Notes: generated from the letters alone by a model not told the origin. Shown: positions 17,957 to 27,424, counted from the stretch's first letter. The stretch: 64,000 bases of DNA from Spirochaeta cellobiosiphila DSM 17781 (GCF_000426705.1 NZ_KE384557.1:261758-325757), one strand, 5' to 3'. Numbers and translations: made by a program.

Positions 17957-18025
17957 TATTTTGAATATTCAAAATAAAATGCTTGATTATTGAATTATTG
18001 TTTATTACTATTTTGAATATTCAAA
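17957..18025 (+). promoter_or_regulatory. Tro operon promoter with twin palindromic metalloregulator operators
   Basis: A perfect 20-bp palindrome TATTTTGAATATTCAAAATA lies at 17957-17976. A second copy with the 14-bp core TTTGAATATTCAAA lies at 18012-18025, exactly 52 bp (about five helical turns) downstream. A 20-base stretch (tactattttgaatattcaaa) is identical in both. Between them TTGATT (17983-17988), a 17-nt spacer and TACTAT (18006-18011) form a likely promoter, so one site lies above the -35 and the other on the start region. A DtxR/MntR-type repressor, TroR, is encoded at the end of the operon and is the obvious ligand. Confidence 0.8.
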
Positions 18026-18042
18026 GTTAACGGGGGGAATTG

Positions 18043-18975
18043 ATGAAAAAATATATATTAATAGCTTTAGTAGTCTTATCTATTATCGCTTGTAATAAAG
18101 AAACCGCTTCAAAAAATAAAGTTTATGGTGAGAGTAATAAAATGGATGTAGTCGCAACCATTGGAATGATAGGGGATGTAGCCCAGAATATAGGTGGTGA
18201 ACGGGTTTCTGTGTATTCTATGATGGGCCCAGGTGTTGATCCCCATTTATATAAAGCAAAAGCTGGTGATGTAGCACGACTAAGTGATGCTGATCTAATA
18301 TTGTATAATGGTATTCATCTGGAAGCTAAAATGGGTGATATTCTGGAAAAGCTTTCACAGACCCAAAATATTACTATGGTTTCCCATGTTATACCCGAGG
18401 ATAGTCTTATAACAGTGGAACAAGCCCATGATCCTCATATCTGGTTTGATGTATCTAACTGGATTGCTGTGGCTGGTGCCATTAAGGACGCTCTTATCAG
18501 TACAGATCCTGCAGGTATAGACGTTTACCAATCACATTACGATACCTATGTGAAAGAGTTACAGGACCTGGATAATTATGTAAAGAAGCAGGCACATACC
18601 ATTCCTCAAGATCAGAGGGTTCTTATAACAGCCCATGATGCGTTTAATTATTTTGGCAGAGCCTACGGATTTGAAGTACGTGGTTTACAGGGAATTAGTA
18701 CTGTAGATGAAGCGGGTACTGGTGATGTGAGAAATCTGGCCGATTTCATAGCTGATAAAAAAATTGGCGCTCTCTTTGTTGAATCTTCCGTGTCTCCTAA
18801 GAGTATAAAAGCCCTTCAGGCTGCTGTCATTAATAGAGGTTGGAATGTGACTATCGGCGGAGAGCTATTCTCAGATGCTATGGGAGATTCTGGAAGTTTT
18901 AAAGGTACTTATATCGGTATGGTCACTCATAACATTGATACCATTGTTTCTGGTTTAAAAGGGGAGGACAAGTGA
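18043..18975 (+). CDS. troA: Zinc/manganese ABC transporter substrate-binding lipoprotein
   Basis: About 310 residues, cluster A-I metal-binding protein. It starts with a lipoprotein signal ([11 protein letters not shown], Cys about 17). Metal ligands are visible in GVDPHLYK (His), DPHIWFD (His), and the C-lobe acidic residues near LFVESSVSP, and the family-typical [18 protein letters not shown] is present. It captures Mn(II) or Zn(II) in the periplasm for TroBCD. I prefer the ATG at 18043 to the TTG just upstream, because the GGGGGGAA ribosome-binding site ends four bases before it. It overlaps troB by 4 nt. Which metal is carried cannot be read from the sequence. Confidence 0.95.
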   Translation: MKKYILIALVVLSIIACNKETASKNKVYGESNKMDVVATIGMIGDVAQNIGGERVSVYSMMGPGVDPHLYKAKAGDVARLSDADLILYNGIHLEAKMGDILEKLSQTQNITMVSHVIPEDSLITVEQAHDPHIWFDVSNWIAVAGAIKDALISTDPAGIDVYQSHYDTYVKELQDLDNYVKKQAHTIPQDQRVLITAHDAFNYFGRAYGFEVRGLQGISTVDEAGTGDVRNLADFIADKKIGALFVESSVSPKSIKALQAAVINRGWNVTIGGELFSDAMGDSGSFKGTYIGMVTHNIDTIVSGLKGEDK

Positions 18976-19727
18976 TTACTACAAAGGAAAATGCAATAGT
19001 TGCGGAGGATGTAACTATTGCCTATCAGGATAAACCTGTCGTATGGGATGTTGATCTGAAAGTCCCTCAGGGTATTATGATGGCTATAATTGGTCCTAAT
19101 GGTGCGGGAAAATCCACTTTACTAAAGGGACTTCTCGGACTCATTCCATTAACTGCTGGGAAGGTAAGTGTTTTTGGTGAATCCTATATAAAACAGCGTA
19201 AAAAAGTAGGTTATGTTCCTCAGCGTACAGCAGTAGACTGGGATTTTCCTACAACGGTTATTGATGTTGTTCTTATGGGGACTTATGGAAGGCTAGGTTG
19301 GTTTAAAAAGCCGGGACGTGATGAATACTATCAAGCTACAGAAGCTTTGGAAAAAGTAGGTATGAGGGATTATTCCCATCGTCAAATAAGCCAGCTATCA
19401 GGAGGACAACAACAGCGTGTCTTTTTGGCGAGAGCTTTAACTCAGGAGGCTGAGGTTTATCTGATGGATGAACCTTTTCAAGGTGTGGATGCTGCTACTG
19501 AAAGAGCCATCATTCTTCTCTTAAAAGAGCTAAAAGATCAAGGTAAGACCGTCGTTGCTGTTCATCATGACTTACAAACCGTTCCTGAATATTTTGATTG
19601 GGTTACCTTATTGAATGTGAGGCGAATGGCAGGAGGTCCCGTAGAAGAGGTTTTTACCCAAGATAATCTACGGAGAACTTACGGTGGGCGTTTATCCTTT
19701 TTAGAGGATAATAATATTAGGAACTAA
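18972..19727 (+). CDS. troB: Zinc/manganese ABC transporter ATP-binding protein
   Basis: A 251-residue ABC ATPase. Walker A is GPNGAGKST (about 39-47), the signature LSGGQQQR (about 144), Walker B VYLMDEP, and the switch His occurs in VAVHHDL. It drives the permeases TroC and TroD. The start is a GTG overlapping the troA stop (GTGA) and preceded by GGGGAGGA. One nucleotide separates its stop from troC, which shows a tight operon. Confidence 0.96.
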   Translation: MITTKENAIVAEDVTIAYQDKPVVWDVDLKVPQGIMMAIIGPNGAGKSTLLKGLLGLIPLTAGKVSVFGESYIKQRKKVGYVPQRTAVDWDFPTTVIDVVLMGTYGRLGWFKKPGRDEYYQATEALEKVGMRDYSHRQISQLSGGQQQRVFLARALTQEAEVYLMDEPFQGVDAATERAIILLLKELKDQGKTVVAVHHDLQTVPEYFDWVTLLNVRRMAGGPVEEVFTQDNLRRTYGGRLSFLEDNNIRN

Positions 19728-19728
19728 T

Positions 19729-20847
19729 ATGTTGGAGTTACTTCAGGATTTTACTTTACAGACAGTAGCCTCTGGTGCTGCCTTACTTGGTTTATTATCA
19801 GGAGCTTTAGGATCCTTTGCTCTCTTACGTAAACAGAGTTTGCTAGGGGATTCTATCTCCCATGCAGCCCTTCCGGGAATTGTTTTGGCCTTTATTATAA
19901 CCGGGAGTAAAAGCTCCCTTGTTCTCTTGTTAGGAGCGGCTTTTGCTGGCTGGATAGGTACGTGGCTTATCTTATCCATTATTAGAAATACCCGTCTTAC
20001 CAGTGATGGGGCTCAGGGGGTAATCCTTAGTGTCTTTTTTGGGATTGGTTTATTATTACTGACCTATGTTCAGTCTCAACCCAATGCCGCTCAAGCCGGA
20101 TTGGATAAATATCTCTTTGGACAAGCTGCTGCTTTATTACCAGAAGATGTCCTGTCATCAGGTATATTAAGCATTTTATCATTACTGATATTATTTTTCT
20201 TATGGAAAGAGATCAAACTCATGACTTTTGATCCTGTATATGGGGAAAGTCTTGGGTTTTCTTCGAAAGTCACTGATTTTGTTATCACCGGATTAATCGT
20301 GATTGCCATTGTAACGGGCTTGCAAACTGTGGGAGTTATCCTAATGAGCTCCATGTTAATTGCACCTGCTGCTGCGGCTAGACAATGGACCGATCGATTG
20401 GGAGTTATGGTTATTCTCTCGAGTCTATTTGGAAGTGTAGCTGGTGTAGCAGGAGCGATCCTATCCAGTATTATTCCTAACCTTCCTACAGGTCCAACAA
20501 TTGTATTGTGTTTGACTTTTCTCGTATGTGTTTCTCTGTTTCTGGCCCCGAATCGGGGGATTCTATCGCAGATGATTAAGCGTTTTAATAACCGTTATGC
20601 TTTTTCCTTACAGAAGCTTCTTATGGAATTGTATTATCTGGAAAAAGATCATGATGAAGTTCCTGCTGGTCATGATAAGAAAACCATATCTCTGATCCGT
20701 GAACGAAAAGGAAGCATCACTGTTGCTTTAAACACTTTGCTCTCACGGGGGCTGGTGGAAAGAACCAGAGATGGCCTGTGGCGTCTAACCGATAGAGGTC
20801 GTAAGGAGGCTGTAAGTCTCAATGGAGGAGCTTCCCATGATATTTGA
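19729..20847 (+). CDS. troC: Metal ABC transporter permease with C-terminal winged-helix-like domain
   Basis: A 372-residue ABC-3 family permease with about eight membrane helices in residues 1-280 (LLGDSISHAALPGIVLAF, then TVGVILMSSMLIAPAAAARQW). About 90 further residues follow the last helix and read like a winged helix (SLQKLLMELYYLEKD... ITVALNTLLSRGLVERTRDGLWRLTDRGRKEA). Simple ABC-3 permeases have about 280-300 residues. The tail resembles the DNA-binding part of DtxR-type regulators such as TroR. It may act as a cytosolic regulatory or ATPase-coupling domain; this is inference. Confidence 0.9.
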   Translation: MLELLQDFTLQTVASGAALLGLLSGALGSFALLRKQSLLGDSISHAALPGIVLAFIITGSKSSLVLLLGAAFAGWIGTWLILSIIRNTRLTSDGAQGVILSVFFGIGLLLLTYVQSQPNAAQAGLDKYLFGQAAALLPEDVLSSGILSILSLLILFFLWKEIKLMTFDPVYGESLGFSSKVTDFVITGLIVIAIVTGLQTVGVILMSSMLIAPAAAARQWTDRLGVMVILSSLFGSVAGVAGAILSSIIPNLPTGPTIVLCLTFLVCVSLFLAPNRGILSQMIKRFNNRYAFSLQKLLMELYYLEKDHDEVPAGHDKKTISLIRERKGSITVALNTLLSRGLVERTRDGLWRLTDRGRKEAVSLNGGASHDI

Positions 20848-21934
20848 AATCCTTTTTGTTGCTGTACTTGTATCCATGGCATGTGCCATCCCAGGTGTTT
20901 TTCTTGTGCTTCGTAAGATGTCTCTAATGAGTGATGCCATTAGTCATGCTGTACTTCCAGGGATTGTTTTAGGATTTTTATTGACCCATTCCCTCTCATC
21001 TCCCTTACTTTTTATAGGAGCTGTTTTCACAGGGATTTTGACTGTCTTCCTGTCAGAATTATTAGTGAAAACCTCATTGGTCAAGGAAGATGCGGCTATT
21101 GGACTAGTATTTCCAGTCTTATTCAGTATCGGTGTTATATTGGTGAGTCTTTTTACAGGAGATGTACATTTAGATACGGATGCAGTGCTTCTTGGTGAGT
21201 TAGTATTCACCCCTTTAGATCGTATAAGTGTAATGGGCTGGGACTTAGGCCCTAGAATGGCCTGGATTATGGGCCTTATTCTATTAATTAATTTGTCTAT
21301 ACTCTTTTTATTATTTAAAGAGCTCAAATTAGCTACTTTTGATAAGGGATTAGCTACATCCTTGGGCTTTTCTCCTGTTCTTATTCAGTATATTCTTATG
21401 ACAGATGTTAGCATCACTACAGTAGGTGCTTTTGATGCGGTGGGTTCGATTCTGGTTGTAGCCTTGATTGTTGCTCCTGCTTCTGCAGCCTATTTATTGA
21501 CTGATGATCTTAAGATGATGGTTCTTCTCTCCATAATTATTGGGGTTCTGTCTTCTATTAGTGGATTTTATGTTGCCTGGTTTATGGATGCTTCTGCTTC
21601 TGGAGCTATTGCCGGGATGTGTGGAGTGTTCTTTTTACTAGCTTTCCTATTTGCTCCTTCCAGAGGTATTGTCGTTCAATATCAGCGAAAAAGAGGGCAG
21701 AAGCTGGATTTTGCAATGACATTGTTAACGGTTCATATTATGCATCACCAAGGTAAAACAGAAGAAATCAACGAGTGTAGTGTCAACCATTTGACCCAGC
21801 ATATTAATTGGGATTCGGTCTTCGCCAAATCTGTAGTAACTCAGGCTCAAAGGAAAGGCCTTATCAATATCGTTAAAGGGATCATTACCTTAACAAGTGA
21901 AGGGAGAGAAAGAGCTGACCAGGCTATGATATAA
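20837..21934 (+). CDS. troD: Second metal ABC transporter permease with C-terminal winged-helix-like domain
   Basis: About 365 residues, ABC-3 permease and partner of TroC. Membrane segments fill residues 1-285 (MSDAISHAVLPGIVLGFLL, AVGSILVVALIVAPASAAYLL). A cytosolic tail of about 80 residues (TLLTVHIMHHQ... VVTQAQRKGLINIVKGIITLTSEGRERADQ) again has the helix-turn-helix plus wing pattern. I start it at the ATG at 20837, six bases after GGAGGAG; an ATG at 20822 is in frame but has no such site. The start overlaps the end of troC by 11 nt. Confidence 0.9.
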   Translation: MIFEILFVAVLVSMACAIPGVFLVLRKMSLMSDAISHAVLPGIVLGFLLTHSLSSPLLFIGAVFTGILTVFLSELLVKTSLVKEDAAIGLVFPVLFSIGVILVSLFTGDVHLDTDAVLLGELVFTPLDRISVMGWDLGPRMAWIMGLILLINLSILFLLFKELKLATFDKGLATSLGFSPVLIQYILMTDVSITTVGAFDAVGSILVVALIVAPASAAYLLTDDLKMMVLLSIIIGVLSSISGFYVAWFMDASASGAIAGMCGVFFLLAFLFAPSRGIVVQYQRKRGQKLDFAMTLLTVHIMHHQGKTEEINECSVNHLTQHINWDSVFAKSVVTQAQRKGLINIVKGIITLTSEGRERADQAMI

Positions 21935-21940
21935 CGCTTA

Positions 21941-22378
21941 ATGGAAAAATTAACAGAAACAGTCGAAGACTATATTAAGACAGTATGGACCTTATCAGAA
22001 TATGGTTCTAAGAATGATCTCATTCCTTTGGGGGATTTGGCTAGACAGCTTAAACTGGCACCGGGAACAGTTACGGTCATGATCAAACGTTTTACTCAGG
22101 ATGGGTGGTTTGAGTATGAAGCCAGAAAGGGTTGTCGATTGACTCCACAAGGTGTTTGCAAGGCTATCTCTATTCTGCGAAAGCATCGTCTTCTAGAGTA
22201 TTTTCTCGTCGAAACTCTGGGTATGAACTGGGATGAAGTTCATCAAGAAGCAGAAAATCTTGAACATAGTCTGTCTGATAAGGTTGTTGAAAAGTTAGAT
22301 GAATTTTTAGAATTCCCTTCCCATGATCCCCATGGGAAGAGAATTTGCCGTTCTGAAGAAGAACTGGAGACTTCTTAA
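21941..22378 (+). CDS. troR: DtxR/MntR-family metal-dependent repressor
   Basis: A 145-residue regulator of the short type without an SH3 domain. The N-terminal winged helix is clear (VEDYIKTVWTLSEYG, LGDLARQLKLAPGTVTVMIKRFTQDGW). The dimerisation and metal-binding half contains RKHRLLEYFLVETLGMNWDEVHQEAENLEHSLSD with the expected His, Glu and Asp ligands, and HDPHGKRI. It should repress the tro operon when Mn or Zn is bound, through the twin palindromes before troA. Its stop overlaps that of metE on the other strand, so the two genes meet without spacer. Confidence 0.93.
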   Translation: MEKLTETVEDYIKTVWTLSEYGSKNDLIPLGDLARQLKLAPGTVTVMIKRFTQDGWFEYEARKGCRLTPQGVCKAISILRKHRLLEYFLVETLGMNWDEVHQEAENLEHSLSDKVVEKLDEFLEFPSHDPHGKRICRSEEELETS

Positions 22379-24639
22379 TCCCCTGACGATCGTATTCTTT
22401 TTGTGGCTCTCACCATATTGGTAAGGGCTGATCTGACTTCTTCCCAAGCTCTTGTTTTTAGTCCACAGTCGGGATTAACCCACATTTGATCGACTGGCAG
22501 AACTTTTAGTCTTTCTCTGATTTGATCTTCAAATTCCTGTACTGAAGGTACTCTGGGAGAATGAATATCATAGACTCCTGGGCCTATTTCCTTTTTGTAC
22601 TGACTATCCCTAAAAACTTTAAGAAGCCTATTGCCGCTACGAGCTGTTTCAATAGTAATAACATCTGCGTCCATGGCTTCAATTGTCTCGATGATATCAT
22701 TGAAAGCACTGTAACACATATGGGTATGGATCTGAGTTTCTTTATGAGCTGTAGACACGGTGAGCTTGAAACCTTTAACTGCCCAATCTTCATAGGATTT
22801 GATGTTTTTCTTACGAAGGGGATAACCTTCTTTGAAAGCCGCTTCATCTACTTGTATGATTTTGATTCCAGCTTCCTGGAGATCTCTGACTTCATCGCTC
22901 AGGGCTAAAGCTATTTGCTGGGATATTAACTCCCGTGAAAGGTCATTACGAACAAAGGACCAGTTAATAATGGTTACAGGACCGGTTAACATTCCTTTCA
23001 TAATTCGCTTTGTTAAGCTCTGGGCATAGCTTATCCATTCCACTGTCATAGCTTTAGGACGACTAATGTCCCCATATATGATGGGAGGCTTAACACAACG
23101 GCTTCCATAGCTTTGAACCCAGCCATTTGAAGTAAAATGAAATCCTTCCAGTAGTTCTCCAAAGTATTCAACCATATCATTTCGTTCCGGTTCCCCATGA
23201 ACGAGTACATCTAAATCAATTTCTTCCTGGAATTCAACACATTCCTTTATGTATTGCTTGAGAGAAGATTCATAAACTTCTTTGGTGATGAGTTTCTTTT
23301 TATAATCTCTACGAATCTTTCTCAATTCTTTCGTTTGTGGGAAGCTTCCTATCGTTGTAGTGGGAAGTGAGGGTAAGTTGAATTGCTGTCTTTGAAGTTG
23401 AATTCGCTCATGGAAGTTACCTTCTCGGTCCCGATTTCCCTCTTTACTAACTCTTTGTTGCACCTTGTCATTATGAATGAGAGAAGATACAAGTTTATTT
23501 TTGTGGATATTACGATTCTCTTCGAGGGCCGCTTTCGTTTCGGATGTATTATCATTCTCCAGGATAGCTTTCAGTAGAACTAATTCTTTCAGTTTTTCTA
23601 CTCCGAAGGCGAGCCACTGTTTGATAGGAGCCTCCTGGGGTTCATTACGTAAGGAATAGGGAACATGCAGGAGGGAACAGGATGTGGATAGCAATAACTT
23701 GTTGTGAGGCACTTGTTCTCTAATACTCTCTATTAGTTTTAGGGCTTCATCATAATGGGATATCCAAATATTACGACCATCAATGATCCCGGCAACTAAA
23801 ACCTTATCTCCTATGGAACTAAGGCTTTGCAGATTATCTTTTCCATGAATAAAGTCCAGACCAATTCCCCAAATCGGAGTTTGGCTTAATAAAGGAACAG
23901 CTTCACTAGCTTGTTCAAAATAGGTCATGACTATGATTTTTATTTTGGTACTGACAGAAGCTAATGTGTTGTAAGTCTGAATTATAAGATCTAGAAGCTT
24001 TGGGGCGGGATCTTTGACCAAAATGGGCTCATCAATTTGGAGAATAATGGAATCATCTAGTTCAGATATCTCCTGGATTACTTTCACATAGGTCTCCAGG
24101 ATTGACTCGTAGTAATCAAAGGGATCACTTGTGTCTAAACTTTTGGATAATCCTGTGTAGGTAATAGGTCCGATGAGGTTTATCTTGCTTTGAATACCAA
24201 GTTCCTTGGCCTCTCTATACTCTGTACGAATTTTATTTATATTAGCTTGAAAGGGCGTTCGTTTATCTAATTCGGGTACAATGTAATGATAATTTGTATT
24301 GAACCACTTGGTCATTTCCATCGCGGTTGAGGAGGCATTGCCTCTAGCCATAGAAAAATAGATATCTTCGTATTGACTGAGATCACGGAATCTTTCCGGT
24401 ATGGCATTGATCATGATTGAAGTATCAAGCATGGTATCATAGTAACTAAAGTCATTAGAGCTAATATAGTCGATTTTTTGACCTGATTGTTCAGTCCAGT
24501 GTTTGGCTCTAAGTTTTTTACTTAACTCTTCAAGTTCAGGGAAGCTTATCTTTCCTGACCAGTATTGTTCTAGAGCTTTCTTTAATTCCCGGTGTTCTCC
24601 TATGCGTGAGAACCCTGTTAGATAGGTTTGTGTAGACAT
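22375..24639 (-). CDS. metE: Cobalamin-independent methionine synthase
   Basis: A 754-residue two-barrel enzyme that methylates homocysteine with methyltetrahydrofolate triglutamate, in the cytosol. The C-terminal barrel carries the zinc site: HMCYSAFNDI (His, Cys), the Glu of the ITIETARSG strand and NPDCGLKTRAW (Cys). VHGEPERNDMVEYFGE and LPTTTIGSFPQT are also diagnostic. The gene lies directly behind a cobalamin riboswitch, so it should be made only when vitamin B12 is scarce. This implies that a B12-dependent methionine synthase (MetH) exists elsewhere in the genome. Its substrate homocysteine comes from the sulfhydrylase at 12.6 kb. Confidence 0.97.
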   Translation of the reverse strand: MSTQTYLTGFSRIGEHRELKKALEQYWSGKISFPELEELSKKLRAKHWTEQSGQKIDYISSNDFSYYDTMLDTSIMINAIPERFRDLSQYEDIYFSMARGNASSTAMEMTKWFNTNYHYIVPELDKRTPFQANINKIRTEYREAKELGIQSKINLIGPITYTGLSKSLDTSDPFDYYESILETYVKVIQEISELDDSIILQIDEPILVKDPAPKLLDLIIQTYNTLASVSTKIKIIVMTYFEQASEAVPLLSQTPIWGIGLDFIHGKDNLQSLSSIGDKVLVAGIIDGRNIWISHYDEALKLIESIREQVPHNKLLLSTSCSLLHVPYSLRNEPQEAPIKQWLAFGVEKLKELVLLKAILENDNTSETKAALEENRNIHKNKLVSSLIHNDKVQQRVSKEGNRDREGNFHERIQLQRQQFNLPSLPTTTIGSFPQTKELRKIRRDYKKKLITKEVYESSLKQYIKECVEFQEEIDLDVLVHGEPERNDMVEYFGELLEGFHFTSNGWVQSYGSRCVKPPIIYGDISRPKAMTVEWISYAQSLTKRIMKGMLTGPVTIINWSFVRNDLSRELISQQIALALSDEVRDLQEAGIKIIQVDEAAFKEGYPLRKKNIKSYEDWAVKGFKLTVSTAHKETQIHTHMCYSAFNDIIETIEAMDADVITIETARSGNRLLKVFRDSQYKKEIGPGVYDIHSPRVPSVQEFEDQIRERLKVLPVDQMWVNPDCGLKTRAWEEVRSALTNMVRATKRIRSSGD

Positions 24640-24659
24640 TGTAATATTCCTTTTTGTTG

Positions 24660-24805
24660 ACGCGACAAAATTTTTCTAAAGTTACCCTGGTAATCGGACT
24701 TGGAACAAACTGTTCCACACCGTAGCGCGACTGTGCCTGACTCTCACAGGACTTCCCCATAAGGTAAACTTCCCTAATACTTATGAGATTTTGATCCCTC
24801 CCTTT
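24660..24805 (-). ncRNA. Cobalamin riboswitch upstream of metE
   Basis: Read on the minus strand, the conserved elements come in order: AGGGAAG at about 24770-24776, then the central core GTCAGGCACAGTCGCGCTAC (24722-24741), then the B12-box-like AAGTCCGATTACC (24691-24703). The aptamer ends about 20 nt before the metE ATG, and the ribosome-binding site AAAGGAAT falls in that gap. No T-run terminator is seen, so B12 probably blocks translation start rather than transcription. The exact outer limits are estimated. Confidence 0.88.
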
Positions 24806-24956
24806 TATTAGTTAATCTGTACAAACTATAGGATAGAATCGGATAAATGTATACATAGTATAATATCCGACTTGGATTATGATCTTCCTAAAAGCATCAG
24901 TATGACATCATTCTCTATAGTTGATTAAAAATAGCAAATTAAATAACCTCCTCACT

Positions 24957-25451
24957 ATGAAGTTAGAACTAATTCCAGCACCTCATGATGAGATTATTCA
25001 GAATTTATTTCCATATTATGTTTATGACATGTCCGAATATGCAGGTTTCTCTCCTGATGAGAAAGGTTCCTTTGCTGTGGCGAAAGAAGTGAGTCGATTA
25101 GATGAATACTGGACGAAAGAAAAGCATTATCCCTATCATATTATGGTTGATGGTGAGATAGCTGGATTTGTTCTCATTCGTCCTTATCCTGATCGAGAAG
25201 AATACAATGATATAGGACAATTCTTTGTATTACGTAAGTTCAAGCATAAGGGTGTGGGCCGTGAAGCGTTTATTCAGGTTGTTCATAAACATCCTGGTAA
25301 ATGGATAACAAGAGTTTTGCCAAATAATAAAGGGGCATATGAGTTCTGGACAAAGGTTATAACTCAGGAAACACAGGGATCCTATTCGATTAAAAGAGAA
25401 GTCTATGGGGATAAGCCTATGGATTTTATTTATTATCATACTGAGTCCTGA
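24957..25451 (+). CDS. GNAT-family N-acetyltransferase
   Basis: About 164 residues. The GNAT acetyl-CoA loop is seen as QFFVLRKFKHKGVGREAF (R/Q-x-x-G-x-G/A type: KHKGVG), preceded by the strand IAGFVLIRP and followed by the typical NNKGAYEFWTKV segment. The family transfers acetyl groups to amines of small molecules or proteins; the substrate is unknown. I use the ATG at 24957 because its MKLELIPAP begins the fold; a TTG 12 codons upstream adds a polar lead. It is divergent from metE and ends in a strong terminator. Confidence 0.82.
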   Translation: MKLELIPAPHDEIIQNLFPYYVYDMSEYAGFSPDEKGSFAVAKEVSRLDEYWTKEKHYPYHIMVDGEIAGFVLIRPYPDREEYNDIGQFFVLRKFKHKGVGREAFIQVVHKHPGKWITRVLPNNKGAYEFWTKVITQETQGSYSIKREVYGDKPMDFIYYHTES

Positions 25452-25475
25452 TCGGATGCACTTGTTCTGTTGAAC

Positions 25476-25520
25476 ATAAGGACCTCTTTTTATAATTTAT
25501 AAGAGTAGGTCCTTATTTTT
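25476..25520 (+). terminator. Rho-independent terminator after the acetyltransferase gene
   Basis: ATAAGGACCT (25476-25485) pairs with AGGTCCTTAT (25507-25516), with an inner CTCTT/AAGAG pairing, and is followed by a T-run. Confidence 0.8.
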
Positions 25521-25665
25521 CTTCTGGTCATTAAGCTAGAGGGATTGACTTTATTTTGTTCTTCCTACCAAGTAAAAGCCCTGCTTGAAAATATTTAGAA
25601 TTGTCTAAATATATATGTTGAAAAGATTAATTTATGTTGGTATTATCCCCCTCTTAGGAGGATTT

Positions 25666-26139
25666 ATGCCCATAAACAAACGAGAAAGCCTTATTTTTAC
25701 ATCCTTAATGTGCGCTTTTATGGTGTTTACCATGAGTATATATAATATAGGAATGGCTACTGGTTATTCACTAGAAACCATAAGCCATGCCTGGTTAGGG
25801 TTTCCCCTGGCCTATATTATTGCTTTTATTCTGGATTGGTTTATTGTATCAATATTTGCTAAAGGACTCGCTTTTAAAATTGCATCAAAAGTAGATGATA
25901 GAAAGAAAAAGATAGTACTTATGCTACTCATTTCTACCTTAATGGTTGTTGGAATGTGTTTCTTTATGTCCTTGTTTGGTGCCGTTCAGAATGTAGGTTT
26001 TTCCAATAGAACAGTTGCTGTTTGGCTTGGTAATATACCTAAGAACTTTATTGTGGCTTTACCGCTTCAAATCATAATTGCAGGACCCATTATACGTTTT
26101 AGTTTTAGAAAATTATTTCCTGTTGGATGTATTAATTAA
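25666..26139 (+). CDS. DUF2798-type membrane protein
   Basis: About 157 residues with four membrane helices: ESLIFTSLMCAFMVFTMSIYN, WLGFPLAYIIAFILDWFIV, VLMLLISTLMVVGMCFFMSLFG and FIVALPLQIIIAGPIIRF. The paired repeat of two-helix units with an N-terminal MP(I/F)NKRESLIF-like lead matches DUF2798. I start it at the ATG at 25666, six bases after AGGAGG; the ATG at 25615 has no such site and would add 17 residues. Function unknown. Confidence 0.8.
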   Translation: MPINKRESLIFTSLMCAFMVFTMSIYNIGMATGYSLETISHAWLGFPLAYIIAFILDWFIVSIFAKGLAFKIASKVDDRKKKIVLMLLISTLMVVGMCFFMSLFGAVQNVGFSNRTVAVWLGNIPKNFIVALPLQIIIAGPIIRFSFRKLFPVGCIN

Positions 26140-26374
26140 AGCTTAATATCCTCCTTGTCTTATTGGCAGGGAGGAAGTTCAAAGACAGTAGTATCTATAA
26201 TTACTTGCTGTATTTCTTTTTTCTCCTAAAGGAATTTAATGATAGTTAAAAAAAAGTAACAAAATCATTACAATTATGACATTAAGACATAGTGAAGTTG
26301 TAAATCCTAATGCTATAAAATTACGGACTTTATTTTGACACTTCTTAAAATACTTTTTAGCAAGGGGAAATCTC

Positions 26375-27424
26375 GTGAAGATAATAAAAAAAATAGTTCT
26401 TATTGTATTGGCTATTCCCGTAGTCCTGATCTTATTAGTTGGTTCTATCTTATTTTTTAATTCCAGATTTGAAATGAAAGGGGAAGGGGACTTCTTTTAC
26501 ACAAAGACCGAGGGAGCTTCCTTGCCTGTACTTGTTTCTGGTAATGAAAATTCTTCAACTTTTATTGTGTTTTTAGCTGGAGGACCAGGGGATTCTGCCC
26601 TTCTTCAGCATGTGTATATTCCTATGACTGAGTTAGAAAAAAAATACAGAGTTGTCTATTATGATCAACGGAATGCAGGTCGATCAAAGGGCAAATTAAT
26701 AAAAGAGAAAGTAAGTCTCGAGCAGAGTGTAAAGGACACAGCTCATATTGTTGATCTCATTAAGGAAAAATATAATGATCCTTCCATCGTTCTCATGGGA
26801 CATAGTTGGGGTGGGGCTTTAGGTTCGGCCTACTTATTAGACGAAGAGCATCAAAAAAAGATTGCTGGATGGATTGAATTGGATGGGGGCCATAACTGGA
26901 CAGGTATGGAAGCCAAATCTCGTTTATATGCCATGGAATATGCAGCCCAACATCAGGATGAGGAAAAATGGCAAGAGGCTTCACAGTTTTACAAAGAGAA
27001 CCCTGTTATCAATAGTTCTAATATTGTTCAACACGCTTTATACCTACAAGCTTCCCATGCATATGCTCCAGAGGGCACTTCGGATTTAGATAGTTTTACC
27101 ATATCACTACCAGAAATGCTGCTGTCCTATTATTATAACGTGGTAAATTCTAATTACAGGACTTATAAGTTAGCAACCATTATGGACACCTTCAGTATTA
27201 ATCTGACTGATGAATTGTATCGCATCAAAACCCCAACTCTCATTGTCTGGGGACAAAAGGACTATAGGATTTCTGTGGATTTTGCCCATGAGGCCTATGA
27301 AAAAATCGGAGCTTCCCAAAAGAGTCTTGTTATTTTACCTCATTCTGGACATTCCCCGGTTACCGATGATTTTGATCTTTATATAAATAGTGTTATAGAT
27401 TTTATTGACTCCCTATCGCTTTAA
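26375..27424 (+). CDS. Membrane-anchored alpha/beta hydrolase (S33-like)
   Basis: A 349-residue protein with an N-terminal membrane helix (about 7-27) and an alpha/beta-hydrolase fold outside it. Seen: the oxyanion segment FLAGGPGDS (about 68-76), VYYDQRNAGRSKG, the nucleophile elbow GHSWGG (Ser about 145), the Asp region VWGQKDYRI, and the catalytic His in LPHSGHSP. The GGPG and DQRNAGRS motifs are those of proline-iminopeptidase-like S33 enzymes. Substrate unknown. The start is GTG after AAGGGGAAA. A perfect 9-bp inverted repeat (27412-27434) spans the stop codon. Confidence 0.87.
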   Translation: MKIIKKIVLIVLAIPVVLILLVGSILFFNSRFEMKGEGDFFYTKTEGASLPVLVSGNENSSTFIVFLAGGPGDSALLQHVYIPMTELEKKYRVVYYDQRNAGRSKGKLIKEKVSLEQSVKDTAHIVDLIKEKYNDPSIVLMGHSWGGALGSAYLLDEEHQKKIAGWIELDGGHNWTGMEAKSRLYAMEYAAQHQDEEKWQEASQFYKENPVINSSNIVQHALYLQASHAYAPEGTSDLDSFTISLPEMLLSYYYNVVNSNYRTYKLATIMDTFSINLTDELYRIKTPTLIVWGQKDYRISVDFAHEAYEKIGASQKSLVILPHSGHSPVTDDFDLYINSVIDFIDSLSL

